Notes: a model not told the origin generated them from the sequence alone. A DNA stretch of 64,000 bases from an uncultured Lachnospiraceae bacterium (GCA_910576815.1 CAJTKA010000001.1:132613-196612); one strand, 5' to 3'; shown: positions 8,345-18,045, counted from the stretch's first letter. Numbers and translations are program-made.

Positions 8345-9304
8345 TTATTTGATGATTCCGAGCAAACCACCCATGTCTTCATACAACCTTTCCCTGGACT
8401 CATCCTTTAAGATCACAGAAATGTAGGGCGTCCCGTTGCTGCTTCTGGAAAGCAGGAGCAAACAGTGCCCCGCCGCATTGGTCGTTCCTGTCTTGCCGCC
8501 CACTACCGTCACGTTTGCAGGTTCCTCATACGTCCCCCGTAAAAAGAGATTTGTCGTCTCCAGTTCCAATGATTTTTCCGTCCCGTCTGCCGCCATGTAC
8601 ACAGTGCTGTAGGAGGTCATCTGTATGATTTGGCTGAAAAGCTCGTATTTTAAGGCTTCCTGAAAAATCAAATAGAGATCATACGCCGTCACATAATGCC
8701 CGTCCTCTGTCAGACCATTTGGGTTCATAAAATTACAGTTGGTGGCGCCGATCGCCTTTGCCTCCTGATTCATCAGTTCCACAAAGGCTTCCACGGAACC
8801 GGATATCCCCTCCGCAATCAAAATCGCCACATCGTTTGCCGAATAAAGGAGCAGAATATGCACTGCCTGATCAAGGGTCATCTTATCCCCCGGCTTTAAG
8901 CCGCAAAGCACCGCGCCGGATTCCGTGACCAGCACATTTTCTGAAGCGGTATAGATATCATCAGGAGAACCGTGCTTTAACGCTACCAGCGCCGTCATCA
9001 CCTTGGTGAGGCTTGCCGGATGCAGCTGATTGTTCACATTCTTTGCGTAAAGCGTCTCCAGATTCTTCGTGTCAAAGAGGGCTGCCGCCGCCACATGGGA
9101 CAGATCCACACCTTCTGCCGTCACCTCCCCGGAGGCCACGCACAAATCTTTCGCGAAAGGCTCCAGTGTCTCTCTGTTTGCAATGTTGATAAGCTGGTAG
9201 CTGCTGACGCTTCCCTGCTGTTCGTAAGGCATATCAAACTTCGTGCTTCCGCAGCCCGTGAGCGTAAGAGACACAGCAGCCATAAAGGCAAGGATACGCC
9301 ACAT
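8345..9304 (-). CDS. dacF: D-alanyl-D-alanine carboxypeptidase, lipoprotein type
   Basis: Penicillin-binding serine peptidase (S11) that trims the terminal D-Ala from peptidoglycan stem peptides. From ATG 9304 the protein is 319 aa. The N-terminus is a lipoprotein signal with lipobox L-T-G-C (Cys18). Catalytic motifs are S98-L-T-K101, S155-A-N157 and K271-T-G. No strong ribosome site precedes this ATG; a start 26 codons earlier would overlap mgsA and lack a sensible signal peptide. It lies at the distal end of the shape/division cluster. Assignment to S11 is firm; dacF versus other paralogues is less certain. Confidence 0.92.
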   Translation of the reverse strand: MWRILAFMAAVSLTLTGCGSTKFDMPYEQQGSVSSYQLINIANRETLEPFAKDLCVASGEVTAEGVDLSHVAAAALFDTKNLETLYAKNVNNQLHPASLTKVMTALVALKHGSPDDIYTASENVLVTESGAVLCGLKPGDKMTLDQAVHILLLYSANDVAILIAEGISGSVEAFVELMNQEAKAIGATNCNFMNPNGLTEDGHYVTAYDLYLIFQEALKYELFSQIIQMTSYSTVYMAADGTEKSLELETTNLFLRGTYEEPANVTVVGGKTGTTNAAGHCLLLLSRSSNGTPYISVILKDESRERLYEDMGGLLGIIK

Positions 9305-9356
9305 TTTCGTTGAGGCTGCAAAAGGCAGCCCCCGCAACCGGGCTCTGCCCGATTCG

Positions 9357-9752
9357 TTACTTGTACATTTCACGCCACTCAAGGTCTCCTCTGTCCAGTG
9401 ATTTAATCAACAGCTCTGCGGACGCCAGATTCGTAGCCAGCGGAATATTATGTCTGTCACAGAGCATGACTACATTATTGACATCCGGCTCATGGGACTT
9501 AGGATACAGGGGATCCCGCAGAAAGATCACCAGATCGATCTGGTTATGCTCGATCTGTGCGCCAATCTGCTGCGCACCGCCCAGATGACCCGCCAGATAC
9601 TTATGGATGGACAGATTCGTCACTTCCTCGATCAGGCGCCCCGTCGTTCCCGTTGCATAAAGCTCGTTTTTACTCAAGATACCTCTGTAAGCAATGCAGA
9701 AATTCTGCATCAGTTTTTTCTTTGCATCATGTGCAATCAACGCAATATTCAT
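9357..9752 (-). CDS. mgsA: Methylglyoxal synthase
   Basis: Converts dihydroxyacetone phosphate to methylglyoxal and phosphate, a bypass relieving sugar-phosphate stress. At 131 aa it has normal length. Motifs include N-terminal IALIAHDAKK, ATGTTGRLIEE, the phosphate-binding GGAQQIGAQI, FLRDPLYPKSHEPDV with the catalytic Asp, and IPLATNLASAELLI. It overlaps the rodA stop by four bases, implying coupled translation with a cell-shape gene. That neighbourhood is common in Clostridia but metabolically unexplained. Confidence 0.97.
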   Translation of the reverse strand: MNIALIAHDAKKKLMQNFCIAYRGILSKNELYATGTTGRLIEEVTNLSIHKYLAGHLGGAQQIGAQIEHNQIDLVIFLRDPLYPKSHEPDVNNVVMLCDRHNIPLATNLASAELLIKSLDRGDLEWREMYK

Positions 9753-10870
9753 TTGCCAACACCCCTGTCGTTTTTACACTGAAGCCGCACGTTCATTACA
9801 AACCCGATCCCGATATACAGACTCACAAGCGAGGTGAGTCCGTAACTGACAAACGGAAGCGGAATCCCCGTATTCGGGCTTGCAAAGGTGGCAACTGCAA
9901 TGTTTAACATTCCCTGAAATCCAATCCAGGCAGCCACCCCTCCCGCAATGATCGTTCCAGCCAAATCTTTTGCCTTCCTAGCTACCATAATACATTCAAA
10001 TGAGATTAAAATCAATAACACAATTACGGTACAGCCGCCAATGAAACCAAATTCTTCTCCGACAACCGCATAGATAAAGTCCGTTTCCACCTCCGCAATG
10101 AAATTGCCGTTCTTTACGGAACTGATCTCATTGGTGTTATAACCCTTGCCGTAGAGCATCCCCGAACCGATGGCCATCACGGAATTGGTCTGCTGGTACG
10201 CCTCGGTGGTTTCATATTCCTCCGGATACAGAAATGCCAAGATACGCCTCTGCTGAAAATCGTTGATGATCTTCTGCTCCGGCTGCAGGATCAGGGTCAA
10301 AAGGATGACAAAGGCCGGAACCGCCACGGAAATAAATAAGATCACATATTTCCAGCTCACACCGCCCACAAACATCACCGCGCAGAACAAAATCGCCACC
10401 ATGATGCTGGTCGACATATCCGGCTGCTCCAAAATTAGATAAAGCGAAGGCAGAAAAAGGATCACACAGCTGCCGACGATTTTAAATTTCCCCATCTCAT
10501 CCTTATGTTTCATGATGAACTGTGCATAAAATAAAATCAGCAGGATCTTGGCCGTCTCCGAGGGCTGAAACTGGATGCCAAAGAGATTCAACCATCTCTG
10601 GGCGCCGCCTCGTTCCGTGCCGATGGTCCACACCAGCCAGAGAAGGACCAGATTGACCGCATACATGAGCCAATAAAATTTCAGGATCACCGTATAATCA
10701 AACAGGGAAATGACCAGCATCAAAAAGAATCCAAACACCGCCCCCGCAAGCTGCCTGCTCTGTAAAGATTCCTTGGCGCTGCCGATGGCTAAAACGCCAA
10801 TGGCGGTGATCGCCACCACCAAAATGATCAATTTGAAGTCATAGTCCCTGATGTGATAGTGCTTTAACAT
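9749..10870 (-). CDS. rodA: Rod shape-determining SEDS protein RodA
   Basis: SEDS-family peptidoglycan glycosyltransferase of the elongasome, a polytopic membrane protein of 373 aa with about ten spans. Conserved segments include GAQRWLNLFGIQFQPSE, LEQPDMSTSIM and VGEEFGFIGG, and the C-terminal GIPLPFVSYGLTSLV. I start at ATG 10870 (MLKHYHIRDYDFK), preceded by AGGAG about ten bases upstream; a longer form would only add a basic extension. Likely works with the large PBP at 12755-15628 and MreBCD. It overlaps mgsA by four bases. Confidence 0.95.
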   Translation of the reverse strand: MLKHYHIRDYDFKLIILVVAITAIGVLAIGSAKESLQSRQLAGAVFGFFLMLVISLFDYTVILKFYWLMYAVNLVLLWLVWTIGTERGGAQRWLNLFGIQFQPSETAKILLILFYAQFIMKHKDEMGKFKIVGSCVILFLPSLYLILEQPDMSTSIMVAILFCAVMFVGGVSWKYVILFISVAVPAFVILLTLILQPEQKIINDFQQRRILAFLYPEEYETTEAYQQTNSVMAIGSGMLYGKGYNTNEISSVKNGNFIAEVETDFIYAVVGEEFGFIGGCTVIVLLILISFECIMVARKAKDLAGTIIAGGVAAWIGFQGMLNIAVATFASPNTGIPLPFVSYGLTSLVSLYIGIGFVMNVRLQCKNDRGVGK

Positions 10871-10933
10871 TCCTCTTTTTCTCCTACCGAGGCCGCCGCA
10901 GGCAGGCCTCAAGACTGAGCCGCACTCAATCTG

Positions 10934-11197
10934 TTACTGTTTCAAGTCAAGGATCGGTATATTTGCATAGAGAGTCGGATTCTTGATCCCATGCCCCTTG
11001 CCGTTTGTCTGTGTAATCTGGATCTCCATGCTCTGAGCGTCTATCTTCATGTATTTGGATATTACCTTGGCAATGTCATTTTTGATCATCTCCATCATCT
11101 CCTGGGAACAATTGACACGATCCGAAATAAGCAGTATCTTTAGCCTGTCTTTGGCTATTTGTCTGGAGCTTTTCCGTCTTAACAGATTCTTAAACAC
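10934..11197 (-). CDS. minE: Cell division topological specificity factor MinE
   Basis: 87-aa protein that stimulates MinD ATPase and restricts MinCD to the cell poles. The N-terminal helix and anti-MinCD region include SRQIAKDRLKILLISDR, and the C-terminal dimerisation domain ends in IPILDLK. The ATG follows minD by 11 bases. Presence of MinE, not DivIVA alone, implies a true oscillating or patterned Min system. Confidence 0.95.
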   Translation of the reverse strand: MFKNLLRRKSSRQIAKDRLKILLISDRVNCSQEMMEMIKNDIAKVISKYMKIDAQSMEIQITQTNGKGHGIKNPTLYANIPILDLKQ

Positions 11198-11208
11198 TCT
11201 GATCCCCC

Positions 11209-12000
11209 CTAACCTTTATGGAAAATACCCGATACTTTAGCCCAAAACGAAACGCCCTTCTCAAAGTCCATGAAGGGGACTTCCTCTCCGAGCAATCGGT
11301 AACAGATATTCTGGTATGCCTTTCCCGCCAGCGTATTACTGCCCACCAGCGGCTCTCCCTGATTTGTGGCTATCACCACATTCTCATCGTCAGGCACTCT
11401 GCCAATCAGCGGCAGGGACAGGATATCCACCACGTCTTCCGACGACATCATGTCGCCTCGTCTGATCATATCCTGTCGGATCCGGTTGATGATCAGATCC
11501 ATCCTATGTATCTCATTGGCTTCCAAAAGGCCGATGATCCTGTCTGCATCCCGAATCGCCGAAACCTCCGGAGTTGTCACGACAAGCGCCCTGTCTGCGC
11601 CCGCAATGGCATTCTGAAAGCCCTGTTCGATCCCTGCGGGACAATCCAGGATGATATAGTCGAACTGATCCCGCAAATGGCTGATCATACGCACCATCTG
11701 AGAAGGATTGACTGCGCTCTTATCCTTTGTCTGAGCAGACGGCAAAAGAAACAGGGTCGGATATCGCTTGTCCCGAATGATCGCCTGTTTGATACGGCAG
11801 TTTCCCTCCACCACATCCACCAGATTGTAGACGATCCTGTTTTCAAGCCCCATGACGACATCGAGATTTCTCAGGCCGATATCCGTATCGATCAGGATCA
11901 CCTTCTTGCCCATAGCTGCCAGACCCGTTCCAACGTTTGCTGAGGTGGTGGTCTTGCCCACCCCGCCTTTCCCTGATGTGACGACAATCACTTCACTCAT
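11209..12000 (-). CDS. minD: Septum site-determining ATPase MinD
   Basis: Membrane-binding ParA/MinD-type ATPase that recruits MinC and MinE. The deviant Walker A SGKGGVGKTTTSAN lies at the N-terminus, followed by LIDTDIGLRNLDVVMGLEN and DYIILDCPAG (Walker B). The C-terminal amphipathic membrane-targeting helix (SFWAKVSGIFHKG) is present. I chose ATG 12000 because GGAGG is seven bases upstream; an ATG six codons earlier overlaps that site. Length 263 aa is normal. Confidence 0.97.
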   Translation of the reverse strand: MSEVIVVTSGKGGVGKTTTSANVGTGLAAMGKKVILIDTDIGLRNLDVVMGLENRIVYNLVDVVEGNCRIKQAIIRDKRYPTLFLLPSAQTKDKSAVNPSQMVRMISHLRDQFDYIILDCPAGIEQGFQNAIAGADRALVVTTPEVSAIRDADRIIGLLEANEIHRMDLIINRIRQDMIRRGDMMSSEDVVDILSLPLIGRVPDDENVVIATNQGEPLVGSNTLAGKAYQNICYRLLGEEVPFMDFEKGVSFWAKVSGIFHKG

Positions 12001-12043
12001 CGCAATGCCTCCATTCATGAATTGTTATCGTCTACCAAATAAT

Positions 12044-12724
12044 TTACACCGGTAAATCATTTAGTAATTCTTTGGTAATCGGCTCTATGATCACTCTGGC
12101 GTCCTTTACATAAGCAATTTTGGGCAGGATCTTGGGTTTGATCGACCACTTGCTCTGTTTTTCTGAAGTTTTGTATTTGAAATCGCCGATTTTAAGCTTT
12201 TCCGGCGACATTTCAAGCGCTACCACAAAATGACCTTCCTCACCGTTCCCGCCTGCATAGGCTTGTCCATATAGACCGCCCAGCACCACAATATCCTTGC
12301 TTGATATGATGCAGGCACCCGGGTAAACATCCCCCAGTACAATGATACTGTTCTCCGTCTCCAGGATCTGACCGTCCTTTAACGTCCCTTTATAGAACTG
12401 CCCGGCATTTTCCATCGATTCCTGATGAAAAGAAAGCTTCTGCAGAGCGCGGACGAAGGTCTTGTCCGTCTCCGGGTCCTTGCCCATGATGCAGACGATG
12501 TTCAGTCTGGAATTAGCCGATATGGTATCTATGATCTGCCGTTCTTCCAGCTCGGAGAGCTCCCGCCCTTCAAAGGAAAGCACCATACTGGCATCCTTAA
12601 AGAAATTGGAGGATTCCCGAAACTTCATGGCGATTTCCTCGATCAGCTGTGAAAAAGCGATCTCGCTGTCTAAAAAGATGGAAAGACCGTTTGGAAAACT
12701 CTTGATAATGACTGCGTTTTTCAT
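12044..12724 (-). CDS. minC: Septum site-determining protein MinC
   Basis: FtsZ polymerisation inhibitor recruited by MinD. 226 aa: an N-terminal domain (about 1-100, FPNGLSIFLDSEIAFSQLI) and the C-terminal right-handed beta-helix (about 115-205), with GQILETENSIIVLGDVYPGA and DIVVLGGLYGQAYAGGNG. The final residues include an IAYVKDARVIIEPI stretch. ATG with GAGGTAAGAAT ribosome site. It lies 30 bases downstream of the large PBP gene and 43 upstream of minD. Confidence 0.95.
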   Translation of the reverse strand: MKNAVIIKSFPNGLSIFLDSEIAFSQLIEEIAMKFRESSNFFKDASMVLSFEGRELSELEERQIIDTISANSRLNIVCIMGKDPETDKTFVRALQKLSFHQESMENAGQFYKGTLKDGQILETENSIIVLGDVYPGACIISSKDIVVLGGLYGQAYAGGNGEEGHFVVALEMSPEKLKIGDFKYKTSEKQSKWSIKPKILPKIAYVKDARVIIEPITKELLNDLPV

Positions 12725-12754
12725 ATTCTTACCTCACTTCTTACTCCGTACCCA

Positions 12755-15628
12755 TTAGTCTGCATTGATCGCACCGCCTTCCAGGGTGCCCGCCGTACCG
12801 GTGATGATTTCACTTTCATCTTTGAGTCCGTAGTAATATTCGTACACATCTTTGGCAATCTGCGCCGCATAGTCGGAAGTATAGCCGTTTGCCACACGCA
12901 CCGTCACCGAAATTTCCGGATCTTCATAGGGCGCGTAGCTGATAAAGAGCGCATGGTTGGGGCGGTTCCTGCTCTCCTGCGCCGTACCGGTTTTGCCGGC
13001 CACGTTTACATCCAGATCCGCAAAGTAGGACTTATTCTCCACCACCTGGCGCATCCCCGCATGAATGGCATTCCAGTAAGCCGGATCCATATCAATGCGG
13101 TTTCTGACAGCCGCCGCATTTTCCCGGATCAAATCGCCGTTTTGATCTTCCACCTTGTCCACTAAGGTTAAATTATAACACGTCCCGCTGTTGGCAACGG
13201 TTGTAACGTATCGCGCAAGGCCTGCCGTCGTGTAGTTGTTCGTACCGTGACCGATGGCGGAACGCACTGCATCCAAGTCGGATACCCCCGGTGCATACTC
13301 CTCGATCTCGATGCCGGATGTCTCCGAAAGGCCGTACATATCCGCATATTTGGCCAGTTTCTGCAAGCCTACGCTGTCGTTATAGGTATCTCCCACTGTC
13401 GCCAGACGGTATCCCACCTCATAGAAAAACCAGTTACAGGAATGCCGCAGTCCCCCCGTTACATTTAAGGAGCCATGTCCGTTTTTGTTCCAACAACTGG
13501 GCGGTATCGGCACCTTATCGAAAAGCCCTACACAGGTAATGGTATCCGTGGTCGTGATGACCCCCTCCAAAAGCCCCGCCGTCGCCGAAATCGGCTTAAA
13601 GGTAGATCCGGGCGCCGTCCGCTGCTGAGTCGCATAGTTAAGCATCGGGCTGGACAGATCATTTCTCAGGCTTGCAAAATAAGCGGCATCCACACCGTTT
13701 GCCATCCTGTTGTTGTCATAGCTTGGATAAGAGGATATGGCACGCACATCCCCCGTATTCACATCCGTGACAACGATAGAGCCGGAATACGGGTCAATGG
13801 CAAGCTGTGCCGGCGTTAAGTCCAGCTGCTCGATACGATTTCGAAAAAAGACGTACGGCGTAAGCTCGCCCGCCCTAAAGCGGGCTATCTCCTCCTCCGG
13901 AGGATCCACGATATGTTGTTCCATCAAAAGTTCGCAGATCTGCCGCCCCGTGATCTCATCATTGAGAATCATATAACGGTAGATTTTCTTATCGAAGTCC
14001 ACATCCTTATCAAGTACATCGAATGTGTATTCCAGAATTTTATGATAAATCTCTACCGAATCAGAATATCGGGAATCAATCGAAAGTTTGGCAACATTGA
14101 CCCAATTCTGCGCAATGGCATAATTTAAGAACTCGTTCAAACTGATTTCTTCGTCCTTTGTCCACGCAATATAGGTGGCATCATTCTTATCCACCACATC
14201 CTTCATGAGAATGTTCCGGTCATAGAGGGTGGAAACAAAATAACTCTCGTAAACTTGATATTCCTCCGTCAGCACATTGTAGGGGTTGTAGGAGGTCATA
14301 AGCTCGTCCTCCAGTGTGGCAAATACCCGTGCTTTTTTATCCAAATACGCCGCTCGAACGGCCATTTCCGTATCACCCGCATATTTTGAGGTAAAATGGG
14401 AAGTATCGATCACATTATTGTTGATGCAGGCATAGTACACGTCATAGATCGGTATGGGGATATCCCCGCCGCTGCCGCCTTCCGGAGGCGTGTATTCCTT
14501 GATGTTTTGAATCTTAGCAAGCAGTATACTGGCCAATTTGGATTCCAGGATATGATAACAAGCCTTTTGTAATTCCGCGTCTATCGTTAACGTAATATCG
14601 TTCCCCGCGGACGGTTCCACCAAATCACTGGTTTCTACCACCTTACCCATATTATCCACGTGCACCGTTTCGGAACCCTTTTTCCCTTGCAACTCCATCT
14701 CCATGGATGCTTCAATGCCAGACTTTCCTACAGTGTCATTCAAATCATAATCCGGATTCTGTTCCTGCAGCGTCTTTAGTTCTTCCTGATCCACGCGCCC
14801 CGTATAGCCGATGATCTGAGCAAAATAAATGCTTTCATTATATTTGCGAATGGTTCCTTCCGCAATGGATACCCCATCTAAACTGTCTTCGTTCTCCATA
14901 ATGACAGCCACTGTCTCCGGCGAAACGTTCTCGGCTACCGTAGTAGCAATGTAACGCTGATAACTGTTGGCACTCATGGCATAACGGATGGTGAGGATCT
15001 TTAAGACTTCCTCTTTTGTGAAACCAAGTCCCTCCACAAAACTGTCGGAATCCTTATCATCCGTATAATCTCCAATTCCGTATCGGGCGGTGCTGCAAAG
15101 ATAAGTGATCACTTCGTCAGGGGTAGCGCTCTTGTACTTCTCTTTCATATCATCGATGGAGGCATACCCGTAAACATCCGCCAGAAAGCGCAGAAGCTGT
15201 GTCCCTTCCACGTTATAGCAGTACTCCCCGTTTTTGTCCATCTCGATATGAAAGTCATGGATCACCTGGTCGCCATTTTCCTCAATCATCGCGATCAGAC
15301 GACGGATTGTATCATTCAGCATGGCATTTTTTCGTCTTCCCGACTCATACACATCCTCAATGGTAACCGCATAAGCCAGCTCATTGTACGCCAAAAGATT
15401 TCCATTTCGATCAAGAATATTGCCTCTTGTTGCCGGCAGCGTCCTCTTTTTGGTGATCTTGAGCTGAAAGTTATTGTAATACTCCTCTCCCTTTACGATC
15501 TGCAGATGAAAGATCACGGAAATCAGATATCCTCCCATGCCAAGAATCACGAGCAGCAGGACGATCAGGCGTGAAGTGACCATATTCATGAAATTTTCTT
15601 TAAATCGCTCTAAAAACTCCTCAAACAA
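12755..15628 (-). CDS. mrdA: Penicillin-binding protein 2 with large insertion (elongasome transpeptidase)
   Basis: Class B PBP that cross-links peptidoglycan in the elongation complex. 957 aa, some 250-300 longer than usual PBP2. One N-terminal membrane span (about 18-42), the PBP dimerisation domain with TRGNILDRNGNLLA, then the transpeptidase domain: S675-T-F-K678, S730-C-N732, K879-T-G. An additional mostly helical, acidic region of about 230 residues (about 370-600) splits the start of the transpeptidase domain (DITLTIDAELQ) from IDPYSGSIVVTDVNTG. The start is TTG at 15628, overlapping the mreD stop by eight bases; an ATG 13 codons later is possible. Sits between mreD and minC. Confidence 0.93.
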   Translation of the reverse strand: MFEEFLERFKENFMNMVTSRLIVLLLVILGMGGYLISVIFHLQIVKGEEYYNNFQLKITKKRTLPATRGNILDRNGNLLAYNELAYAVTIEDVYESGRRKNAMLNDTIRRLIAMIEENGDQVIHDFHIEMDKNGEYCYNVEGTQLLRFLADVYGYASIDDMKEKYKSATPDEVITYLCSTARYGIGDYTDDKDSDSFVEGLGFTKEEVLKILTIRYAMSANSYQRYIATTVAENVSPETVAVIMENEDSLDGVSIAEGTIRKYNESIYFAQIIGYTGRVDQEELKTLQEQNPDYDLNDTVGKSGIEASMEMELQGKKGSETVHVDNMGKVVETSDLVEPSAGNDITLTIDAELQKACYHILESKLASILLAKIQNIKEYTPPEGGSGGDIPIPIYDVYYACINNNVIDTSHFTSKYAGDTEMAVRAAYLDKKARVFATLEDELMTSYNPYNVLTEEYQVYESYFVSTLYDRNILMKDVVDKNDATYIAWTKDEEISLNEFLNYAIAQNWVNVAKLSIDSRYSDSVEIYHKILEYTFDVLDKDVDFDKKIYRYMILNDEITGRQICELLMEQHIVDPPEEEIARFRAGELTPYVFFRNRIEQLDLTPAQLAIDPYSGSIVVTDVNTGDVRAISSYPSYDNNRMANGVDAAYFASLRNDLSSPMLNYATQQRTAPGSTFKPISATAGLLEGVITTTDTITCVGLFDKVPIPPSCWNKNGHGSLNVTGGLRHSCNWFFYEVGYRLATVGDTYNDSVGLQKLAKYADMYGLSETSGIEIEEYAPGVSDLDAVRSAIGHGTNNYTTAGLARYVTTVANSGTCYNLTLVDKVEDQNGDLIRENAAAVRNRIDMDPAYWNAIHAGMRQVVENKSYFADLDVNVAGKTGTAQESRNRPNHALFISYAPYEDPEISVTVRVANGYTSDYAAQIAKDVYEYYYGLKDESEIITGTAGTLEGGAINAD

Positions 15629-16139
15629 ACTTTTTTCCGCTCCTCACTTCGTTTCGCTCAAGCCCCGTATTGATCCAGAGGATGAGCGGGTATAAAAGCA
15701 GAGTGACCGCAATGGTGTACACGATCTCCGGCAGGATCACGTGCAATACATAATATGTAAATTCAAAGCGTCCACGCAGCAGGAACAATATCACATAACA
15801 ACCGATCCCATACAGAAAATCACTGCACAGAATCAGCGCAACAGGCAGCTTGATGTCCTGGGGATAAAAAATCGCCGCAAATTTCCCGTTCATATAGCCG
15901 ATATACATATATAACAGCGCATAGAAGCCGATCACACTGGCAAAAAAAATATCAACCAGAAGCCCGCTGAAAAAACCGATCACCAATCCCGTCTTCTCTC
16001 CCCTCATAAAGCCGAAAGAAGCCGTCAGCACAATCAGCAGATTCGGCACCACGCCGCCAAACGCCAATGCACGGAATACCGTACACTGCAGCAGGAAACA
16101 TATGAAAATCAATAATGCAGTAACAAGAACACGTTTCAT
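15621..16139 (-). CDS. mreD: Rod shape-determining protein MreD
   Basis: Small polytopic membrane protein of the elongasome, 172 aa with five or so predicted membrane spans. The N-terminus (LLIFICFLLQCTVFRALAFGGVVPNLLIVLT) and the FMRGEKTGLVIGFFSGLLVDIFF segment match MreD. It lies between mreC and the PBP2 gene, in the conserved mreBCD-pbp2 order, with an eight-base overlap into the latter. Confidence 0.93.
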   Translation of the reverse strand: MKRVLVTALLIFICFLLQCTVFRALAFGGVVPNLLIVLTASFGFMRGEKTGLVIGFFSGLLVDIFFASVIGFYALLYMYIGYMNGKFAAIFYPQDIKLPVALILCSDFLYGIGCYVILFLLRGRFEFTYYVLHVILPEIVYTIAVTLLLYPLILWINTGLERNEVRSGKKFV

Positions 16140-16168
16140 ATAGAATCTCCACTCTACGAAGAATATGC

Positions 16169-17038
16169 CTACTCCGGGATGGTCTGCTTGAGCTGCTTGA
16201 TCACAAGCACCTCCTCCAGATGCTCAAAGTCAACAGCTGGTGTAATGTGACCCGATTTTGTCAGATTATTGGCATCCGGCGAGATGGTATTGATGTAACC
16301 GATCAAAATACCCGGCAGATACTTGTCGCTGATATCGGAGGTGACGACCTTGTCTCCTTCCACCACCACATTTTTACTGTCCACAAGCTGACCAAACTCA
16401 ATCACGCCGGAAGCATAGAGTTTCAGGTTCCCCGATACGATCATGCGGTCAGCACTGGAGAGCACCATGGCGCTTACGTTGGAATCATCCGCAATAATGG
16501 ACTTTACTTTTGCCCAATTCGGTCCCACGTCAACCACACGTCCCACCAGTCCGCTTCCTGCCATCACATTCATATCGACGGCAATGCCGTCCATGGCGCC
16601 CTTATTGATCACAAAGGCGTGGAACCAGTTGCCGGAGTCTCTGGCAATAATGCGCGCGCCCGTCTTCTCGTACTCGTCATACTGCGCATCCAGACTGTAG
16701 AGCTCCCGCAGATTTGTCAACTCATAGCGATCCTGCTGGAGCCTGGTGTTCTCGATCGTGAGCTCAGCCACCTGTCTTTCCAGTTCTTCGTTTCTGGCGA
16801 TCAGCTCTCTGATCTGCACAAGCTCCTCAGAACGTCCCGCGAGCCAGCTGCCAACCACACTGATCCCCTCCTCGAAGGGAACCACGATATAGCCTGCTAC
16901 CGCTGACAACGGACCGCTGAATATTTTCGTGTTAAATGTCAGCAATACCAAAGCTGTGCAAAGGATTGTTAAAATAAAAAGGAGATATTTACCGGGTAAC
17001 GTAAATTTTTCTCCTTTTTTCCTGACGATTGGACTCAT
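16169..17038 (-). CDS. mreC: Rod shape-determining protein MreC
   Basis: Membrane-anchored extracytoplasmic scaffold that links MreB to PBPs. 289 aa: basic cytoplasmic tail, one membrane span (about 18-38), a coiled coil (about 70-110, EELVQIRELIARNEELERQV), then the beta-barrel MreC core with GNWFHAFVINKG, MNVMAGSGLVGRVVDVGPNWAKV and VTSDISDKYLPGILIGYI. Overlaps mreB by four bases (ATGA). Confidence 0.96.
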   Translation of the reverse strand: MSPIVRKKGEKFTLPGKYLLFILTILCTALVLLTFNTKIFSGPLSAVAGYIVVPFEEGISVVGSWLAGRSEELVQIRELIARNEELERQVAELTIENTRLQQDRYELTNLRELYSLDAQYDEYEKTGARIIARDSGNWFHAFVINKGAMDGIAVDMNVMAGSGLVGRVVDVGPNWAKVKSIIADDSNVSAMVLSSADRMIVSGNLKLYASGVIEFGQLVDSKNVVVEGDKVVTSDISDKYLPGILIGYINTISPDANNLTKSGHITPAVDFEHLEEVLVIKQLKQTIPE

Positions 17039-18045
17039 TTACTCATTCCTTCTATGGCATAAGCTACCGTTTTATAATTATCGTCCTTGATGATCCTGGC
17101 AAGGCCCAGCGCCACGCTTGTTACCGGGTTCTCGGAAACATTCACCTGAAGCCCGGTGCCTTTGCTCATCAGCTGAGCAAACTTGCTCACCTGAGAAGCG
17201 CCTCCTGTCAAATAGATTCCGTGACGGTAGATGTCCGCTGCCAGTTCCGGCGGCGTGCGCTCCAAAATCACCTTGATATTATCTATGATGGAATTAAAAT
17301 GCTCCACAAGGCATTCATCCACAAGCGCTGTGGGAATCTCTCTCTCCACGGGAAGCCCCGTCACGATGTCGCGTCCATAGACAAGCGCTCCCTCGCGCTC
17401 ACGTTCCAACTCAAGCAGCGAGGTTTTTACCACCTCCGCCGTCTTGCCGCCGATGATGAGACTGTATTCCCTTCTGATCGCTGCCTTGATCGCCTCATCA
17501 AATTTTCTGCCGCCCACTTTGATCAGGCGGCTCAAAACGATGCCTCCCAGCGAAAGGATAGATATCTCCGTGGTATCAAACCCGACATTCACCACGATAA
17601 CGCCCTGCGAATTTTTGACGTCAATCCCCAGTCCCAAGCCGTCAGCGACCGCTTTATCCACCATCATGACCCTTCTCGCCTTGACGTTTGATTCCTTGAT
17701 CAAATCTTTGAAAGCGCGCTTTTCCACTTCCGTCACATCCCAGGGAACGGCAATGTAATAATCGGCAGGACGAATGTTATTTCTCATCATGCCATTCAAA
17801 AAATACTTTACCAATGTCTCCATGTTTTGGATATCCGCAATCACGCCGTTGCTCAGCGGATAGGTAATACTGATGTTACCCGGCGCCTTCTCATACATCT
17901 CAAACGCCGCGTCTCCGTATGCAAAAAGCGTTCTTTTGTTCTCGATGGCGATCATGTTTTTTTCCACAAAGACATCATCGTCCGCACGGTTGTAGATTTT
18001 AATGTTACTGGTGCCCAAGTCGATTCCAAATGCGTTGTTTGCCAA
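17035..18045 (-). CDS. mreB: Rod shape-determining actin homologue MreB
   Basis: Actin-like ATPase forming membrane filaments that guide lateral wall synthesis. 336 aa; phosphate-1 loop FGIDLGTSNIKIY at the N-terminus, phosphate-2 VIVVNVGFDTTEISILSLGG and adenosine motif GIYLTGGASQVS are present. It heads the mreBCD-pbp2-min-rodA run, 26 bases downstream of radC. Relative to classical MreB it is divergent in places, so an Mbl/MreBH-like paralogue is possible. Confidence 0.94.
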   Translation of the reverse strand: MANNAFGIDLGTSNIKIYNRADDDVFVEKNMIAIENKRTLFAYGDAAFEMYEKAPGNISITYPLSNGVIADIQNMETLVKYFLNGMMRNNIRPADYYIAVPWDVTEVEKRAFKDLIKESNVKARRVMMVDKAVADGLGLGIDVKNSQGVIVVNVGFDTTEISILSLGGIVLSRLIKVGGRKFDEAIKAAIRREYSLIIGGKTAEVVKTSLLELEREREGALVYGRDIVTGLPVEREIPTALVDECLVEHFNSIIDNIKVILERTPPELAADIYRHGIYLTGGASQVSKFAQLMSKGTGLQVNVSENPVTSVALGLARIIKDDNYKTVAYAIEGMSK

